A DNA stretch of 64,000 bases from Typhlomys cinereus (Eukaryota; Chordata; Mammalia; Rodentia; Platacanthomyidae), in NCBI GenBank assembly GCA_023101885.1, contig JALPQD010000214.1:806001-870000 (forward strand), given 5' to 3'. Positions 21,620-35,100 of this stretch are shown here, in pieces. Numbering within the stretch: the first letter of the stretch is position 1; each line of letters begins with the position of its first letter. The notes below the pieces were generated by a model. It worked only from the letters and a program-made list of their open reading frames with translations. It did not search any database and had not been told where the DNA came from. Position numbers and translations under genes: made by a program.

Positions 21620-24052
21620 AAAAATGTACAAAATCAGTGGCCTTCCTATATGCCCAGAATGAAAGAAGAAAAAGCCCATTTACTATAGCCCCTAAAAAAA
21701 TGAAATACCTTGGTATAAACCTAACCAAGGAAGTAAGTGACCTTTACAATGAAAACTTTAAAGTCCTAAGAAAAAAATTACAGAAGACACTAGTAGGTGG
21801 AAAGACCTCCCATGTTCCTGTATTGGCAGAATCAACATAACAAAAATGATCATCCTACCAAAGGCAATATACAGATTCAATGCTATACCAATTAAATTCC
21901 CAAAGCAATTCTTTAAAGAAGTTGGCCAAACAATCTCAAAATTCATATGGAGACACAAAAGACCCAGGATAGCAAAAACAATCCTGAGTAACAAAAACAC
22001 TACTGGAGGTATCACCATACCAACCCTTAGTCTATACTACAAATCCATAGATGTAAAAACAGCCTGGTACTGGCTCCAAAATAGACACCCAGATCAATGA
22101 TAAGGGTTGAAGACCCAGATATCAGCCCACACAATTATAGCCATTTGATCTTTGACAAAGGGGCCCAAAAATCCAATGGAAAAAGAACAGGATCTTCAAT
22201 AAATGGTGCTGGCAAAACTGGATCTCCACATGTAGAAGATTAAAACTGGACCTGTACTTGTCACCATGTACAAGACTTAATTCCAAATGGATCAAGGACC
22301 TTGATATCAGGCCAGAGACTATAAAAACCCTAGTTGAAAGGATAGGGAACTCCCTCGAGCTGATTGGGCTAGGCCAACATTTCCTAAACAGACATCCAAT
22401 GGCACAGTCACTGCTATCAACTCTCAACAGTTGGGATCTTGTGAAATTAAATAGCTTCTGTTCAGATAAAGAGGTTGTAACTCGAGCACAAAAGCAACCC
22501 ACAGAATGGGAGAAAATCTTCACTAACCACATATCTGATAGAGCTCTATTATCCAGAGTGCACAAAGAACTTAGAAAACTGTTGCAGTCCGCCTGCATAG
22601 TTGCTGATAAATGACCAGAACACAGCTTAAGGGAACAAGGAGTTTACTTTCTTAGATAGTTCTGGTACAGTTCATAGTCCAGCTTGACGGGAGAGCACAC
22701 ACCAACACCAGGGCTGAGGGAACTGGCCACCATAACGGCTGAGAGACGGACAATCCTTACTTGCCAGACCAGCATGTCTGGCCAAGTATACAGAAGGATG
22801 CCAACCTCTCAACCAGCTCTCTGTGATTTATCCAGGGCCTAGTCCCACCCCCCATGGTCTGGGTCTTCCCCATCAGCTAGACAATCTCCTTCAGGTTTGT
22901 TCTGGGCTTAACTCAACCATCAACTCTCTACAACTGTGCCCAGAACTCAAACCCTCAAGAGTCAAGTTGACACCTGTGCTTAACTATGACAAAAACTAAA
23001 CACCAAGGAAACAAATACCTCAATTAAAAAATGGGCATTGGAACTTAAAAGAAAACTTTACCAGGGACGAAAATAAAATGTCTAACAAATATCTTAAAAA
23101 ATGCTCCACATCCTTAGCCATCAGGGAATTGCAAATCAAAACCTCCCTGAAATATCATCTCCACCGTTCAGGATGGCAAAAATTCACAATAGAAACAACA
23201 CCATGTGGCAAGAAGGGAACGCTCCTAGATTGCTAGTGAGAAAGCAGGCTTATACAACCACTCTGGTGAGCCATCTGGTGATTCTTCAAAAAAATTAAAG
23301 ATTGAAATGCCATATGACCCTGCTATTCCATTTTTGGGAATACCCCCCCCATACAGCAAAAATTGACTTCGATAGCACAAGCATGATCATGTTCATAGCA
23401 GCACTGTTTATAATAACAAAGTCATGGAATCAGCCCAAATGTCCAATAGTTAATGAGTGGATAAGGAAAATGTGGTACATTTATACAGTGAAGTACTACT
23501 CAGCCATCAAAAATGATGAATTAATGAAATTTGCCAGGAAATGGATGGAACTAGAAAAAAATTATATTGAGCAAAGTATCCCAGACACAGAAAATTATAT
23601 GCCATATATATTCCCTAACAGGTAGATGCTAGTACAAAACCCACTTAGTGACACACTGAAATATAAATCACTGTAATACCTACAGTAATTACAAAGACTG
23701 TAAACAGGAAAGAAGAGGAAGGAGGGCATCACCAGAAACAAGGAGAGAGAGGATCATGCTACAGCAGAGAATACAGGCCACTATCAAGTACTGCAAGAAA
23801 TGAGACATCTGGTTAAGCTCACAGACTTTCCTTCCTGGTCACTTGCAACAGATGGGGTTTGATCTCAACAGAAAGGGAGACCATAGAGTCTGGTAGATAG
23901 AAGGTAATCATCCTGCAAATGGGAGACTGAACCCCCCCCCCCTGCCTCACCGCTGTCTCCTACTCTTCTTCCACTACCTTTGAATCTACTCTTATAATAA
24001 GACTCTAACAGCCTTTTATCTCTGGCTAGGAGGTGACATCCAATACCCAACA
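21620..24052 (+). mobile_element. L1 fragment: ORF2 C-terminal half and 3' UTR, LTR-interrupted
   Basis: Begins inside ORF2 shortly after the RT core (AFLYAQNERR; KYLGINLTKEV) and continues through the region after RT to the Cys-rich block and the end of ORF2 near 23625. It then covers the 5' part of the 3' UTR to about 24052, where a SINE begins; the terminal G-rich part is missing. Frames of 67, 84, 118 and 107 codons are segments of the one ancestral ORF2 separated by frameshifts and stops. A solo LTR sits at 22580-22991, splitting ORF2 after LRKL. It lies in opposite orientation to the full-length L1 7 kb away. Confidence 0.93.
22580..22991 (-). mobile_element. Solo MaLR-type LTR with perfect TSD
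   Basis: On the - strand the LTR starts tgtcatagttaagcacag and ends gcggactgcaaca, so it has TGT...ACA ends and is about 412 bp long. The 5-bp duplications aaaac at 22575-22579 and 22992-22996 are identical, and removing LTR plus one copy leaves continuous L1 sequence. It belongs to the same family as the LTR pair at 53.4-55.4 kb. No internal region is present, so it probably arose by LTR-LTR recombination after insertion. Confidence 0.92.
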
Positions 24053-24390
24053 GGTATTTTATCATAGATTTGGGGTTTGTGCATGCTTGCATGCATGCCT
24101 GCAGAAGCATGCACGTGTGGGTGTGTGTGCTTTTTATGCATTTGGGTGTACATGTATATATGTAGGCTGGTGTAGCTTAGGGCACCTGTGGAGACCCAAA
24201 GATGACATTGGGAATCATCCTGGATTGCTCTCCCAACTTATTGCCTAGACTTCCTTTCCCAAAGCCTAAATTACAGTCTGCTACCATATCCACTTGGCAG
24301 TTTTATGTGGAATCTGGGGATCCCAACTCAGATCCTTTGGTTTGCAAGGCAAATGTTTTAACCACTGAGCCATACCCCCAACCACATGAT
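24053..24390 (-). mobile_element. Older B2-type SINE
   Basis: On - it starts ttgggggtatggctcagtgg (head near 24363-24382), followed by a body with ccaggatgattcccaatgtc and a degenerate TG-rich tract near 24085-24150. The body block matches the older SINEs at 38.4, 41.8 and 52.6 kb, not the young family. No clear TSD. Confidence 0.65.
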
Positions 24391-26643
24391 TTTTTTTAAT
24401 TTTGATAATTATATATGATGATAAAACATAATATTATTGCTTCATATTTCAAAAAATGAAGGGCTAAGCAGTTATGTTCATAGCTTAAAATAATTATATG
24501 GTAATTTAGATGAAAGTATATGGCTTCTCGAGGTGTTATTTTATTAATATTTGTATATATTTTGCCAAATATATAGTAAGAGAAAGCTGTGCAACTATGT
24601 GTTGACTTTCCTTCCATAGTGTTTATGATTGTCATTGATTTTCTTCTAAACAAGAAGATACTCATATTCATCATATATATGTGTATGTATACAAAAGTAT
24701 GATGCAGTATTAATAATAACACAATTTTAACATTGTTTCTATCAACTGAAAGAATATAGATAAATGTATTACTTTTAGATAAATATATATTGGAATTTAT
24801 TAGTAAGCTGTAAATCCTCCAACTTAAAAATAGAATTAAGAATATTAGAAGCTATCAAAATGAATGTTGAAAACTAAATGGTGGGAAAATACAAGATAAT
24901 CATATTTCAGTGAATAATGAATATGTAAAAATGTTCAAAAATTGAATGAATGAAAAGGATAAATGTAGGCTATGAATTTTAGGTAAAGATAAGACATGAT
25001 AGAGGCAAATACATTCAATAATCAATGATTTGACATAGGAGAATCTGAGCTAAATATGATTCTGAATGTGCAGATTCAGGTGATTCATTATATTTTGGAT
25101 CAAATAAATAAAATTGCACATATATGTACACATTTTGAAATTACTGTTTTTAATCTCAAATATATATGATCCTGCTCTTACAGAAAAGTATAAAATGTCA
25201 CATAGTTATCTGGCATGACTTTTTTCATATTTTGAGTGTCTTTTACAAAATAAAAGTTGAAAATTACACTCTATAAGCCCATAAGCCTTCTAATCAAAGT
25301 GAACTCAACATAGTACAGGCACAGTATCCCAACCATCCTTGTTCAAGAATGTATTTCAGAAGCCAATAATTCTCAGAGCCAAGCAACTATTTTACTGTTC
25401 AAAGTATATTCTCAATTATATCTTTGTTTGGATTAATTTGGTAAAGAAAAATGGCAACTGATCATATTTTCAAATACTTCATTCAGCTACCTCAGGACCT
25501 TTAATTTATCATAAGTCATTTATTTCTCCAAACTTTGCACACTATTTGGAAATGAAATAAATCTTTGACCTTATCTTAAGTCTATAAATACCAGTAATTA
25601 AAAAAGCACAGAAACTTCTTTGTTCTTCTTAGCTAGAAAATATTTTATCATAACTTTATGTTAGTTCACACAAAAATACACAGAAACACTAGGTTTAAAA
25701 TTTAAATCTGAAAGGATATTGATTTTTAACTTGAAATACAGTATGGAAATTCCTTAAATATAGACAGAAGTCTTCCCTGCCCACACCTTACTGACAAGGA
25801 TTTGGTGAGAGATAAAGTTAAGTGTTTTGTGGATATTCTCCCTTTGCTTCTCTTTCTACTGCAGAGTTTCCATAGTGGATGAACACAACTCTCAGTTTGC
25901 TCATGTGCTCCAGACATTCATTGAAAGTGGACAATAGAATCATGCAGTAGTAATAATAAGTAATAAGACTGTGTTTCATGCATGCCCCCTCACTAGGTTT
26001 ATTTCATGAAATTTTTCTATGGAGTTTTCATAAGAGCCCTTTGAAGAAATACAACTCTTAGGAGAGCCATAGTGCTTTGCTAAATCTCCACAGTGGTATT
26101 CATAAACAGTTCTCATATGTGAAAACAGACTATTTACCGTCTGTTGTTTTCCAGTTCTCCAGTTAAAATTTAATTATCATCACAACTTAAGTCTACATTT
26201 TTCAGTTCTTTGTCCTCACTCCTACTGGTGTTTAAGTAGTTCAGTTATTACATAACAACAGAAACAATCAGCAGAAGCACTAAGGAAGAACTGCCAGTTG
26301 CCATAAATATTTGTGGAATGGGGAGTAATTAAAACAGTTGTATTTGAAGGGGGATCATTGATACACAATGAAAAAACATCTAATAAAATATAAAATTTGA
26401 TGAATTATACATGAATGTATATATCTAGGTGAACATCACACTAACACTTACTTTACAGGTCCATTTATATTCCATTGACTTTCTCCTTTAGTCACTGAAC
26501 TCTCACTACCTTCCAGGCAACTGCTACTCTTTCTTTCTTGCTATAGATCATATTGTGTTTTGTAGACATTGTTGAGGAATTACATGGTTTGCAGTTTTCC
26601 CTGCTTCTGCTCACAGCATATTTTCAACCTTACCTGGGATGTT
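24391..26643. other. A+T-rich intergenic DNA, no gene seen
   Basis: Strongly A+T-rich with many ata/tat runs. The 108-codon - frame at 24396-24722 is rich in Ile/Tyr/Asn, as expected by chance at this base composition. No repeat boundaries recognised. Confidence 0.4.
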
Positions 26644-26659
26644 ACATGTGCAAATCTTT

Positions 26660-26679
26660 TTATTATTATTACTTATTCA

Positions 26680-26735
<56 letters not shown>

Positions 26736-26939
26736 ACCTCGGGCGAACTCCACCATGGACCGCCTCCACCTCCTACTTGTTTACTATGCCACAGGATTCA
26801 CAGGCTCCGCCCTACCAGGACCAGAAATGCAGGCCGCCCCCACTTCAGCCTGGCATCTATAAATGGGGTCTAGAATCTGAACTCAGGACCTTCTGCCTGC
26901 AAGGCAGAGGCTTAACTCCTCAGCCACCTCTCCAGCCCC
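26660..26939 (-). mobile_element. Young B2-type SINE with (CA)n tract
   Basis: Head at the right (ggggctggagaggtggctga on -), (TG)n at about 26683-26731 on +, tail at the left. Perfect 16-bp TSDs, acatgtgcaaatcttt, lie at 26644-26659 and 26940-26955. A short internal deletion is seen in the block after the CA tract, where the aattcggg segment is shortened. Confidence 0.95.
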
Positions 26940-26955
26940 ACATGTGCAAATCTTT

Positions 26956-27509
26956 GATTCAGGTTTGTTTCACTGGATAACATTTCATCTTTTGAATATT
27001 TTAGTTCTTTTTATCTGCTTTCTTTTTTGCACATGGTTTGTTTCCAACAGTTGTTTTTTTAACCCAGCTACTGTGATCGGGTGTATAGGATCATGCATGT
27101 ACTTATAGCTGTATTTCTCCTATAAATTCAGGAGTGGAAAGGTTTGGAGACATGGAAAGTTTGTCCTAAACCTTTGTTAAAATTTTTCACAAAGATTGGG
27201 TTTTACTGTATACCCACCAGCAGAAGACTTTAAGTTTCTCTACATTTTGTCAAACATTTCACAATTTTAGATATCCTTTTTAATTATCATTATCATTTTT
27301 TTTGCTTCTCAGGACTCAATAAGTGAAGACTTGTGAGGAGTATCCTGTGGCCCAATCTGAGAACAACACTACAGGGTTTTGAAGAAGGCTGGGTGGATTC
27401 AGCAGTTTGACCATTGCTAATCTCCTCCCTTAATGGTCTCAGGGACATGTCAACTCTTAGAGCATCCCCATAGCTCTCTATAAAAAAGACTCTCTGTTTT
27501 AACTTATTT
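26956..27509. other. Unassigned intergenic DNA
   Basis: No gene or named repeat seen. A 96-codon - frame runs over 27293-27583 but has no domain and overlaps SINE-like sequence. Confidence 0.35.
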
Positions 27510-27800
27510 AACTTATTTATTACTAAGGCTTGAATCAGGATTTTGAGCATTTTAGAGGCCCCAACTCTGAGCCATGCCACCATCCACTCATTTGTAGCTT
27601 CTAGGCAGGTGTGCAGCTCCTAAGTCATGTCCTCTGCCCCTCGCTGGCATATTTTAAGTAGGCGCTTCATCACCGAGCCAAGCCCCCTATCCACTTTCAC
27701 ATTTTAGGCTGGGTTTCCTGAGTAAATCAGTTTGGCTTGCCTTGCCTCCCCAGTTGCTAGAATGATAAGCCTGCACCATAAATGTTTAGCTAAGTCATCC
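27510..27800 (-). mobile_element. Cluster of decayed ID-like and B1-like SINEs
   Basis: On -, 27700-27800 resembles a B1 (7SL-derived) SINE, with gctagcaactgggg-type and aggcaag blocks on - and gctgggtttcctgagtaaat on +. 27600-27690 resembles an ID-type tRNA head (gggggcttggctcggtgatg on -). 27525-27590 has another tRNA-like A-box (tggctcagagttgg) and B-box (gattcaagcc). All are short and diverged. Confidence 0.45.
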
Positions 27801-28501
27801 TTGGCCAATTCCTAATGCCCATAATTTCTGTTTGTTTTCTTTGGCTTTCATGTGCTTACCCTGTATCCTTTAGCAAAAGCAGTAGTGGTGTCTCCCCATC
27901 ACTAACAGTGATGCTTTCCCATATCATGCAGAATGGACTCTCTCAAACTCTAATGGTTGATTCACTGAATCTGAAAGATGAACTTCTCAAACTCTTGGCA
28001 TCCCCCATTCTTCCCAGGTACCTGGGCACACATCCTAGGCTCCTTCCAGGAAGAAGAGATTTAGGAGATTAGAAAAGGGGACAAGGGTAGTGTTTTATTC
28101 CTGAAGGTGGCAGAATTGGGATCTTCCATATCTTTTTCCCTAATTTTCTCAATTTCCAGAGGCTACAGACAGTAAGTTAAGGAGCCCCTGGGGAGTTAGC
28201 AAGATGGGTTTCCAGACCAAATAGATTCAACCAGTCCTTTCTTAAGTTCTTGCCTTAATGGATTCTGAGAACTCGTAGAGGAAGCAATTTTGTTTTCTGT
28301 CTAGGACCCAACCCCAGGGGATGGTCCCTTTCAAACTTGGGGCAGGGATTTTACCCATCTCCATTAACCTAACCAAGATAATCCCTCAGAAGCATCACCA
28401 GAGGTTTGTTTCCGAGGTAATTTTAGAGCCTTTCTAGTTAATAGCACTAACCATCACAGATTTTTTTGGATGAAATATCTATAATAAAATAAAAATGTAA
28501 G
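27801..28501. other. Unassigned intergenic DNA
   Basis: More complex and less A+T-rich than its surroundings. An 85-codon + frame at 27815-28072 has no recognisable domain. Possibly an old, unrecognised repeat. Confidence 0.35.
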
Positions 28502-28511
28502 TCATTTTTTA

Positions 28512-28537
28512 AATTTTTTTATTATTATTTATTCAAT

Positions 28538-28581
<44 letters not shown>

Positions 28582-28790
28582 ACCACGGACAAATTCGGGA
28601 ACCACCATGGACCGCTTCCAGGTCTTCCTTGTTTACTCTGCCCCGGGATTCACAGGCTCCGCCCTATCAGGACCAGAAACACAAGCCGTCCCCGCTTCCG
28701 CCCGGCGTCTAAACATGGGGTCTAGGATCAGAACTCAGGACCTTCTGCCTGCAAGGCGGAGGCTTAACCCCTGAGCCACCTCTTCAGCCC
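28512..28790 (-). mobile_element. Young B2-type SINE with (CA)n tract
   Basis: Head at the right (gggctgaagaggtggctcag on -), (TG)n at about 28543-28579 on +, and a tail with attattatttattcaatt. TSD tcatttttta is identical at 28502-28511 and 28791-28800; the A+T-rich site makes its exact length uncertain. Confidence 0.93.
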
Positions 28791-28800
28791 TCATTTTTTA

Positions 28801-30450
28801 TTTTTAAAAATTTTGTCACAGAAGTGACATGAAATATTTGCAAATATTTGCAAAATAGACATTTCTTTTTCATTTTAAAACTATTTAAAATAATTATTTA
28901 TAAATAAATTGTGATATTACTCATTTAATTCTTATTTTTAGTTATTTTTGGCAAACTCAGATCTATATTTCATATGAAATTTAAATTCATTTTGTCATTT
29001 CCTTCCTGTGAGTCTGGCATATGATTTTACCAGTTATTGTGCACATAAGATTTTTCCCCTTCAATATTTCAACTTTCAAGCAATAAGCTTATATTTTATC
29101 TGATACATAAAAATATGAAAAATTATCTGCAAGATATGCCATGTTAAGTTTTAAGTGTGTGATGTTATGCTAAATCAGGCTATGAATATGTCTTTTCAAA
29201 ATTATAAATATTTCTGTTGCAAATTTTCATTCCTAGGAATGGACAATTCACTATTTTTTACCTATAGTAAATATTTGTTGCATGTAGTCGCAGATGACAT
29301 TTGTCAGTGAGTGTTTTACTTGATTTGTAATATAAACAAATATGATATCTTCATTTCTACGTACCCATATGGTTTATGCATCTCCACCTACTCCCAAATT
29401 CTCCATACCTTCTCTCTTTGTGTCCACTTCTCCAAGTTGTCCCCACTACTGAACTTCTACTTTCATGCAAGTCTGAACACATATATTATTGTCTATTATA
29501 AAATCATACATATTTTAGGGAATAATTGATTTAAATCATGAAATCAGTTCAGTTTTGTGTTGTATTGGTATCTAGACACACTTCATCTGAATGTATTCAT
29601 CTTTTATATTCTAAATCTAATTTATCCGTGACAGATTTAAAAAGCTTTGACCACATAAAAACTCATATTGTCTATTAAGGCTACTGCTCCTTCCCTGTCT
29701 ATTCTTAATGCCTTTCATGTCCATTATTATTAGTTCTTCAGCTAGAAACCCTGAACTTTGACACACGGCATGATGAGAGATGATATCCTTAACTATATCC
29801 TGATTTTGAGAGGAGACATTCAGTTTTTTACCACTAAATGGACTAAATAAATTATTTCAATGATAATTTTGTACAGTCCTCATCAAATTGAACATGTACC
29901 CTTTTTTATTATCTTTATTTATAATAATAGGTGTTTAATCATTATGAAATATTTTTCAATGTTCTGGAGAGAATCATGTCTTCACTTGAATTTATTACCA
30001 TAGAGAGAGTTTCTCTCACTAGCAATTGTTACTGGCCATACCACTTTGTAGAGGGGCTCAAAAGTTGGTAAGTTTGAGGGGCATCCTTGCATATTCCCTT
30101 TGGTTTTTCAAGTTTGTGAGTCTCTTCTCCCTCTGGATGTTTCAATACAGAGGACATAACTACTCAACAACTTTCTTTCTACATGAATATTCACTTATTT
30201 TTACATTTACATATTTTCAAGTTCTTCAATATATGCACATATGCCTAATCCCTAGTTCTATCTTCACAGTTTTAAATTGTTCATGAGAGTAGGCCAGCCA
30301 GATGCTACTTCAGCATTCAGGGAAGAAAGCATGAGATTTAGAATCACTGCACTGATAAATTCAAGTTTAGTCTCACAATCTCCTTCAGCAAGAAACCATA
30401 ATGGGTTCATGCTTGATCACTTTTTCTTTGGTTTGGGAAAATAGGGCCTC
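28801..30450. other. A+T-rich intergenic DNA, no gene seen
   Basis: Stops are frequent in all frames. No repeat termini or RNA genes recognised. Confidence 0.4.
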
Positions 30451-30560
30451 TCCATGCAACCCATTCTGGCCCCATGAGCAAGATGTAGCCCAGGCTAACC
30501 TTGAGCTTCATAGCCCCTGGTTAGCTGGAATTAAAGGTATACAGTAGCAGTCCTGAGTCA
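30451..30560 (-). mobile_element. B1-like SINE remnant
   Basis: Contains gatgtagcccaggctaacct, then ttgagcttcatag and ctggaattaaaggtatac. This is the characteristic order of a B1 (7SL-derived) SINE read from the antisense side. Truncated, with no TSD. Confidence 0.6.
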
Positions 30561-31735
30561 ATTTGGAGCTCTAAATCTCAGGATACCCATGTTGTGCTGT
30601 TCCCCCTTTTTTCTACTCAACCTCATCTTATGTTTGAAGACCTTACTGAATTAAATATGAAGATTTCACCCATTTTAATTCTTCCTTAGCAGATATTCTG
30701 CCAAGGAAATGGAAAAGACACAATGGCACTCTCAATCAGAGCTCATGTTTCCTAACATATTTCAAGCCACAAAGTTTCTTTATAGCTGAGACTATACCAT
30801 TCTTGACTCTGTTAAATTCTGCATTAACTTTCTTTGTTTACTGAGACTCCTGTGTTTGATAGATATTCTTCATGATTAAGGGTTCAGATATGCAAAATTC
30901 TTTCCTTGCACTTTACATATGAGTTTAATTATTTTCATTTATTTCTCATTTTGTTGTATTTAGTGAACCTAAGGATGAAATAGGTACATTGAAAATATAG
31001 TCCATTTATTAAAAGCTACAGACTATCTTAAGACAGTTAGTATTGATATATAATTTTATGACAACTTTAGTAATAAAAAGACAATATATCAATGGATAGT
31101 TCTCCTATCTTAAGAGGTGTTTAGTGTACATTGTTTACCAATTGCCATCCAAATGTTTTCATTTTTATTATCTTTATACATTATATTCTGTCTTCCTCAT
31201 TTTAAATCCGGAGAACTATGGTGCTCAAAAGATGAACAGTGTATGACCCACTGGTCAGCTTCAATCTGGACCTCTATAATCTCTATAATGTTCATCCATA
31301 AAGTGTGTTCTAACCTACATTGCTTTGTATTCTCATTTTTAAAATTAAGGGAAAGGTACAATATATAATATTGGTATAACTGCATGAAATTAGAAGCATA
31401 TCTTCAACTTTCTAAATAAAATATTGTTTTTCTTAGTTCGTGGTTGTTGGCAATAAATAACAAAAATTTATTTGGTCCCAATGCAAATAAAATACCTAAC
31501 TAGTCATCCTCACATCAGTCTTGTATATTTTGATATCATAATTCTGATTGTTTATCAAAATACCCACTAATAAGACCAGCTTACAGAATCCAGAGGTAAC
31601 TGGATAGTCACTTACACCCCTCCTTTAGTTAGAGGGGAAAATTTTTGTCTAACAGAGTGGGAGAACATAAATAGCATATAGCTGTTTCTTGAGTGAATGG
31701 GAAATTAAGATAGTTTATAAAAATAAATTTATATT
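30561..31735. other. A+T-rich intergenic DNA, no gene seen
   Basis: Frames of 83 and 62 codons overlap on opposite strands near 31117-31385. Neither has features of a gene. Confidence 0.4.
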
Positions 31736-32160
31736 TTTATACATATGTTCCTTACTTTCCTTATTCTCCTCTCCCTTTCTCCCTCCTTCCCTCCTGCTCT
31801 CATCCCTATGTGGGTCCAGTCTACTCTCCTGTTCATTGGTTCTAAGGGTTGTGGGTTCCCTCTGTACCATCTGTTCTCATGAAAGTTCACACCTCTATGG
31901 CAGACAGAGATGTCCTTTCTTGGGCAATCCACTGATATGGATACTCCCCTATCTCTGTCTGACACCTTTCCCCTAAGGATCCTACTGCCTGATTCTTGCC
32001 AGTTAATGGGGGTATGCTAACACGTTCACTGTTGTACAAATCTGATGAGTACAAGTCATACTGCCTTGAGGTCCTGGCTGTGGTTGCCCTATCTTGAGTG
32101 GAATAACCTACCCAGCAATGGAACTCAAGGCTTTTACAGTCTTCCTGCCTCTTCTGCAAA
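31736..32160 (-). mobile_element. Probable old L1 3' UTR
   Basis: A pyrimidine-rich block (31750-31800 on +) next to an A+T-rich left edge is followed by moderately complex non-coding sequence. This is the same architecture as the other L1 3' termini read from the tail inward. Sequence identity with them is weak, so the call rests on structure. Confidence 0.35.
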
Positions 32161-35100
32161 GTTTCCTGAAGAAACTTTTAAACTAAGTAAAAGCTGCAAT
32201 GAAAGATAAGAACTTTAAATTTTTCTTATTGCAGTAAAATCTCAATTCAAAGTAATCCAGACTCAAAATGACTAGCACAAGGCTCCTTTGATTCTTATCT
32301 TTAAACTATTTTTCTCTTGTAAAAAGTATCAATTAATTAATTTAAATTTATTTTATAAGTTAAGTTTTAAGTGACTTAACATCTTGTTTTAAAATAAAAT
32401 CACTCTGAAATTACTTTCATGACAGCTGCTCTGTCAGTATCATAACTTCAGCACACATTGTTCTTTGCTGATGGAAATTCCTCAGTATGTGATAGTGATA
32501 TAGCCAATGGAGACTTTGTAAATATATTCTCTAAGGTTTCCATTGAATGAGAAGATAATAATTGCAAATATTTTTATTCTATTATTAGATTATTGTGCAA
32601 AACTTTCCTTTCTTTGTAAGATAATTTCCAGTTCATGAAAACATTAACTAATGAGTAAGTTCTGTTTCATTCTATTAGGTAATGTAGCATGATATGCTAT
32701 TAATGCCTAGATGTCTTTAATTGTATGTAAACTCCAATGTGCATGAGATAAAGAGCCCATTTCTGTAGGAAAGAATGCAGCCACTAAAATGCACAATAAT
32801 TATGTAAATTTCCACTTCAAATTCCAAATACACCTTTCAAGAATTAATAATCCAAGTTATTTCTATTCAGATAGTAGACACAAGTATAACATTTTGGTAC
32901 TAGATATATTTATGTCATGCAGAATCTCTACGAACTTAATACAATAGCCTTTATTTTATTCATTTTATGCATACCGGACTTTATATACTATTGGTGATTT
33001 ACTAAAACATTAGTTTTTTCATAAATTATAGCAAATAATATGATTAATAATTCAAACTTTAATATCTAGAAAAGTTTGAAGCAAATACTGACTTCAAAAA
33101 TGATTTTTTTTCTATTTGAGGCTGAAACTTGTCTCTGAGATTCTCTTGAATAGCAAAGTGCATGTTAGTTCATTCTGCTTAGTTAGTTTTTATTTTTTCA
33201 ATCTGTCAAAGGACCACTTCATTACTAATGATTTGTGTCCCTACTAAAGTGCATTCATGCTTAGAATATTGGTATAATGTATTGACAGAGGATGCTATTG
33301 CTGCCAGTGTGCTAATTGAAACTCTTTAGACCAGAGTTAAGCAAAACAAAATTGAATAAATCTAGCATAGTAGTTTAACCAATAACATTTCCCTTATATT
33401 GCTGGCCTTCAAATTTATGATGTAAATCAACTGTAGGAGAAAATAGGAAATTATCTGCATCACTCACAAAAGAAAATTTCCAATGAATAATTTAAATACC
33501 ACTCTAATTTTAGAATATAATATTGTTGAGACTCATATTTAGGTGATAATATAAAGAAGCAGATATTTTCAGGATGTGAATTAAAATATTCAAATAAATC
33601 ATGTCATAGGAAGCAAGCACGAATGAATTTTTGTATGTATGTATTTTAGTTCAAAATCTTAAGCAATATGTTTCCTCATATTAGTAAGAAAATATATAAA
33701 TATTTAGTCCTCTAAGGATTTGGAGGACAGCTTCTAATCTTTCTGGACTTGGCAGGGCTGTTGTACTCATGAATTCATTATACTTCCATAAGAATAGGTC
33801 ATCTGTTTCTTTTTATCCAGCAATTTTGGTCAATCCTTTTTCTTATCAATTTCAGGAGTTATTCTTATAAATATCTTTATTTTCTTTTACCTTGCAAGTA
33901 AAGCATCAACTTCAGTGGAATGTCTATTATGTAACTGTCTTTATTTCTCAGTCTCCTCTTGTTTCTGAATAGTGAAGACCTTTGAAAGGCATACAAAAAC
34001 TCTATGAATTTTCTATTTTTCTTAAAGTATTGGCACAGTTTATCATAATAAATCATGGGACACTTAAAATTGCATTCTTATTAGTCTTAACACTGAACTC
34101 CCTGAAAAAAGCACACACATAGTAATTATAACCTTAGACTTTGAAATCAGTATTTTCATAAAAACAGTTAAAGGTACAAGTGAAATAAGGATATTAGTAC
34201 TGTGAGTAACAATGTGATATAGAAAATTTATTTTGGGGAATAAGTACTCATACTAGACTGGTATAACTTAAAATATTAATAATATTAGTTGCACAATGGA
34301 ATTCATTTTTTTTTACTTTTCCCCAGTATTTGTTACATATCCTGATTTTTCTATACTTAACATTCATAAAATTTGAAACCTTCAGCTAGAAAAATTATAA
34401 ACATTTTTAAAGAAAAGAGAGATGAAAGTTTCACTATGGTCTGTTATATTTTAGTGATATAGAAATGATTTTTTAAAGTAAATGTCTCAGATTTTTATCT
34501 TCATATATAGACAAGAAGTCTAGCAAGGTATTTTCAAATTTTGTAAAAATCAGCAAATTCTAAAGATTAAAAAGTAAGTTACTTAGTTTTATCTATTTCA
34601 AAATTTTGTTTTGTATCTCAAGCATAAAAATAAAACAGCTGAGTTTATTTTATTTTAGGTACACAGTACTTAATCTAGAACATTTACTATATTTAAACCA
34701 TAAATTAAATTTCTTGCATCTGGATACATTATGAAGAATTGGACGTGATCCTAATGTAACTTCAGTAGAAAAAAAAAACCAACTCCCTAACCAACTAAAT
34801 CAGCAAAATGGTTTTTATATAGATTTATCTTTGTTAATAAGGCAAAAGAAGCATTTTCTAAATGTGTTTTATTATAGTTGCTACACAATTTTTCTTCAAT
34901 TCTCTACTCTTGCCTACATAGCATGCATGTAAGTATTGAAAGGGTTATAGGAAAAAAACTGTATTTGACAAATAGTCTGCTGACTTATGCACAAAGATAA
35001 ATCCAAGCTTCCACCTTAGAACTTAGGACACTACACATCTCTTTGACAGACAACATTAATTTGGTTACAAAGATGAATGAGAATGAGAAGCAGGTAAAGC

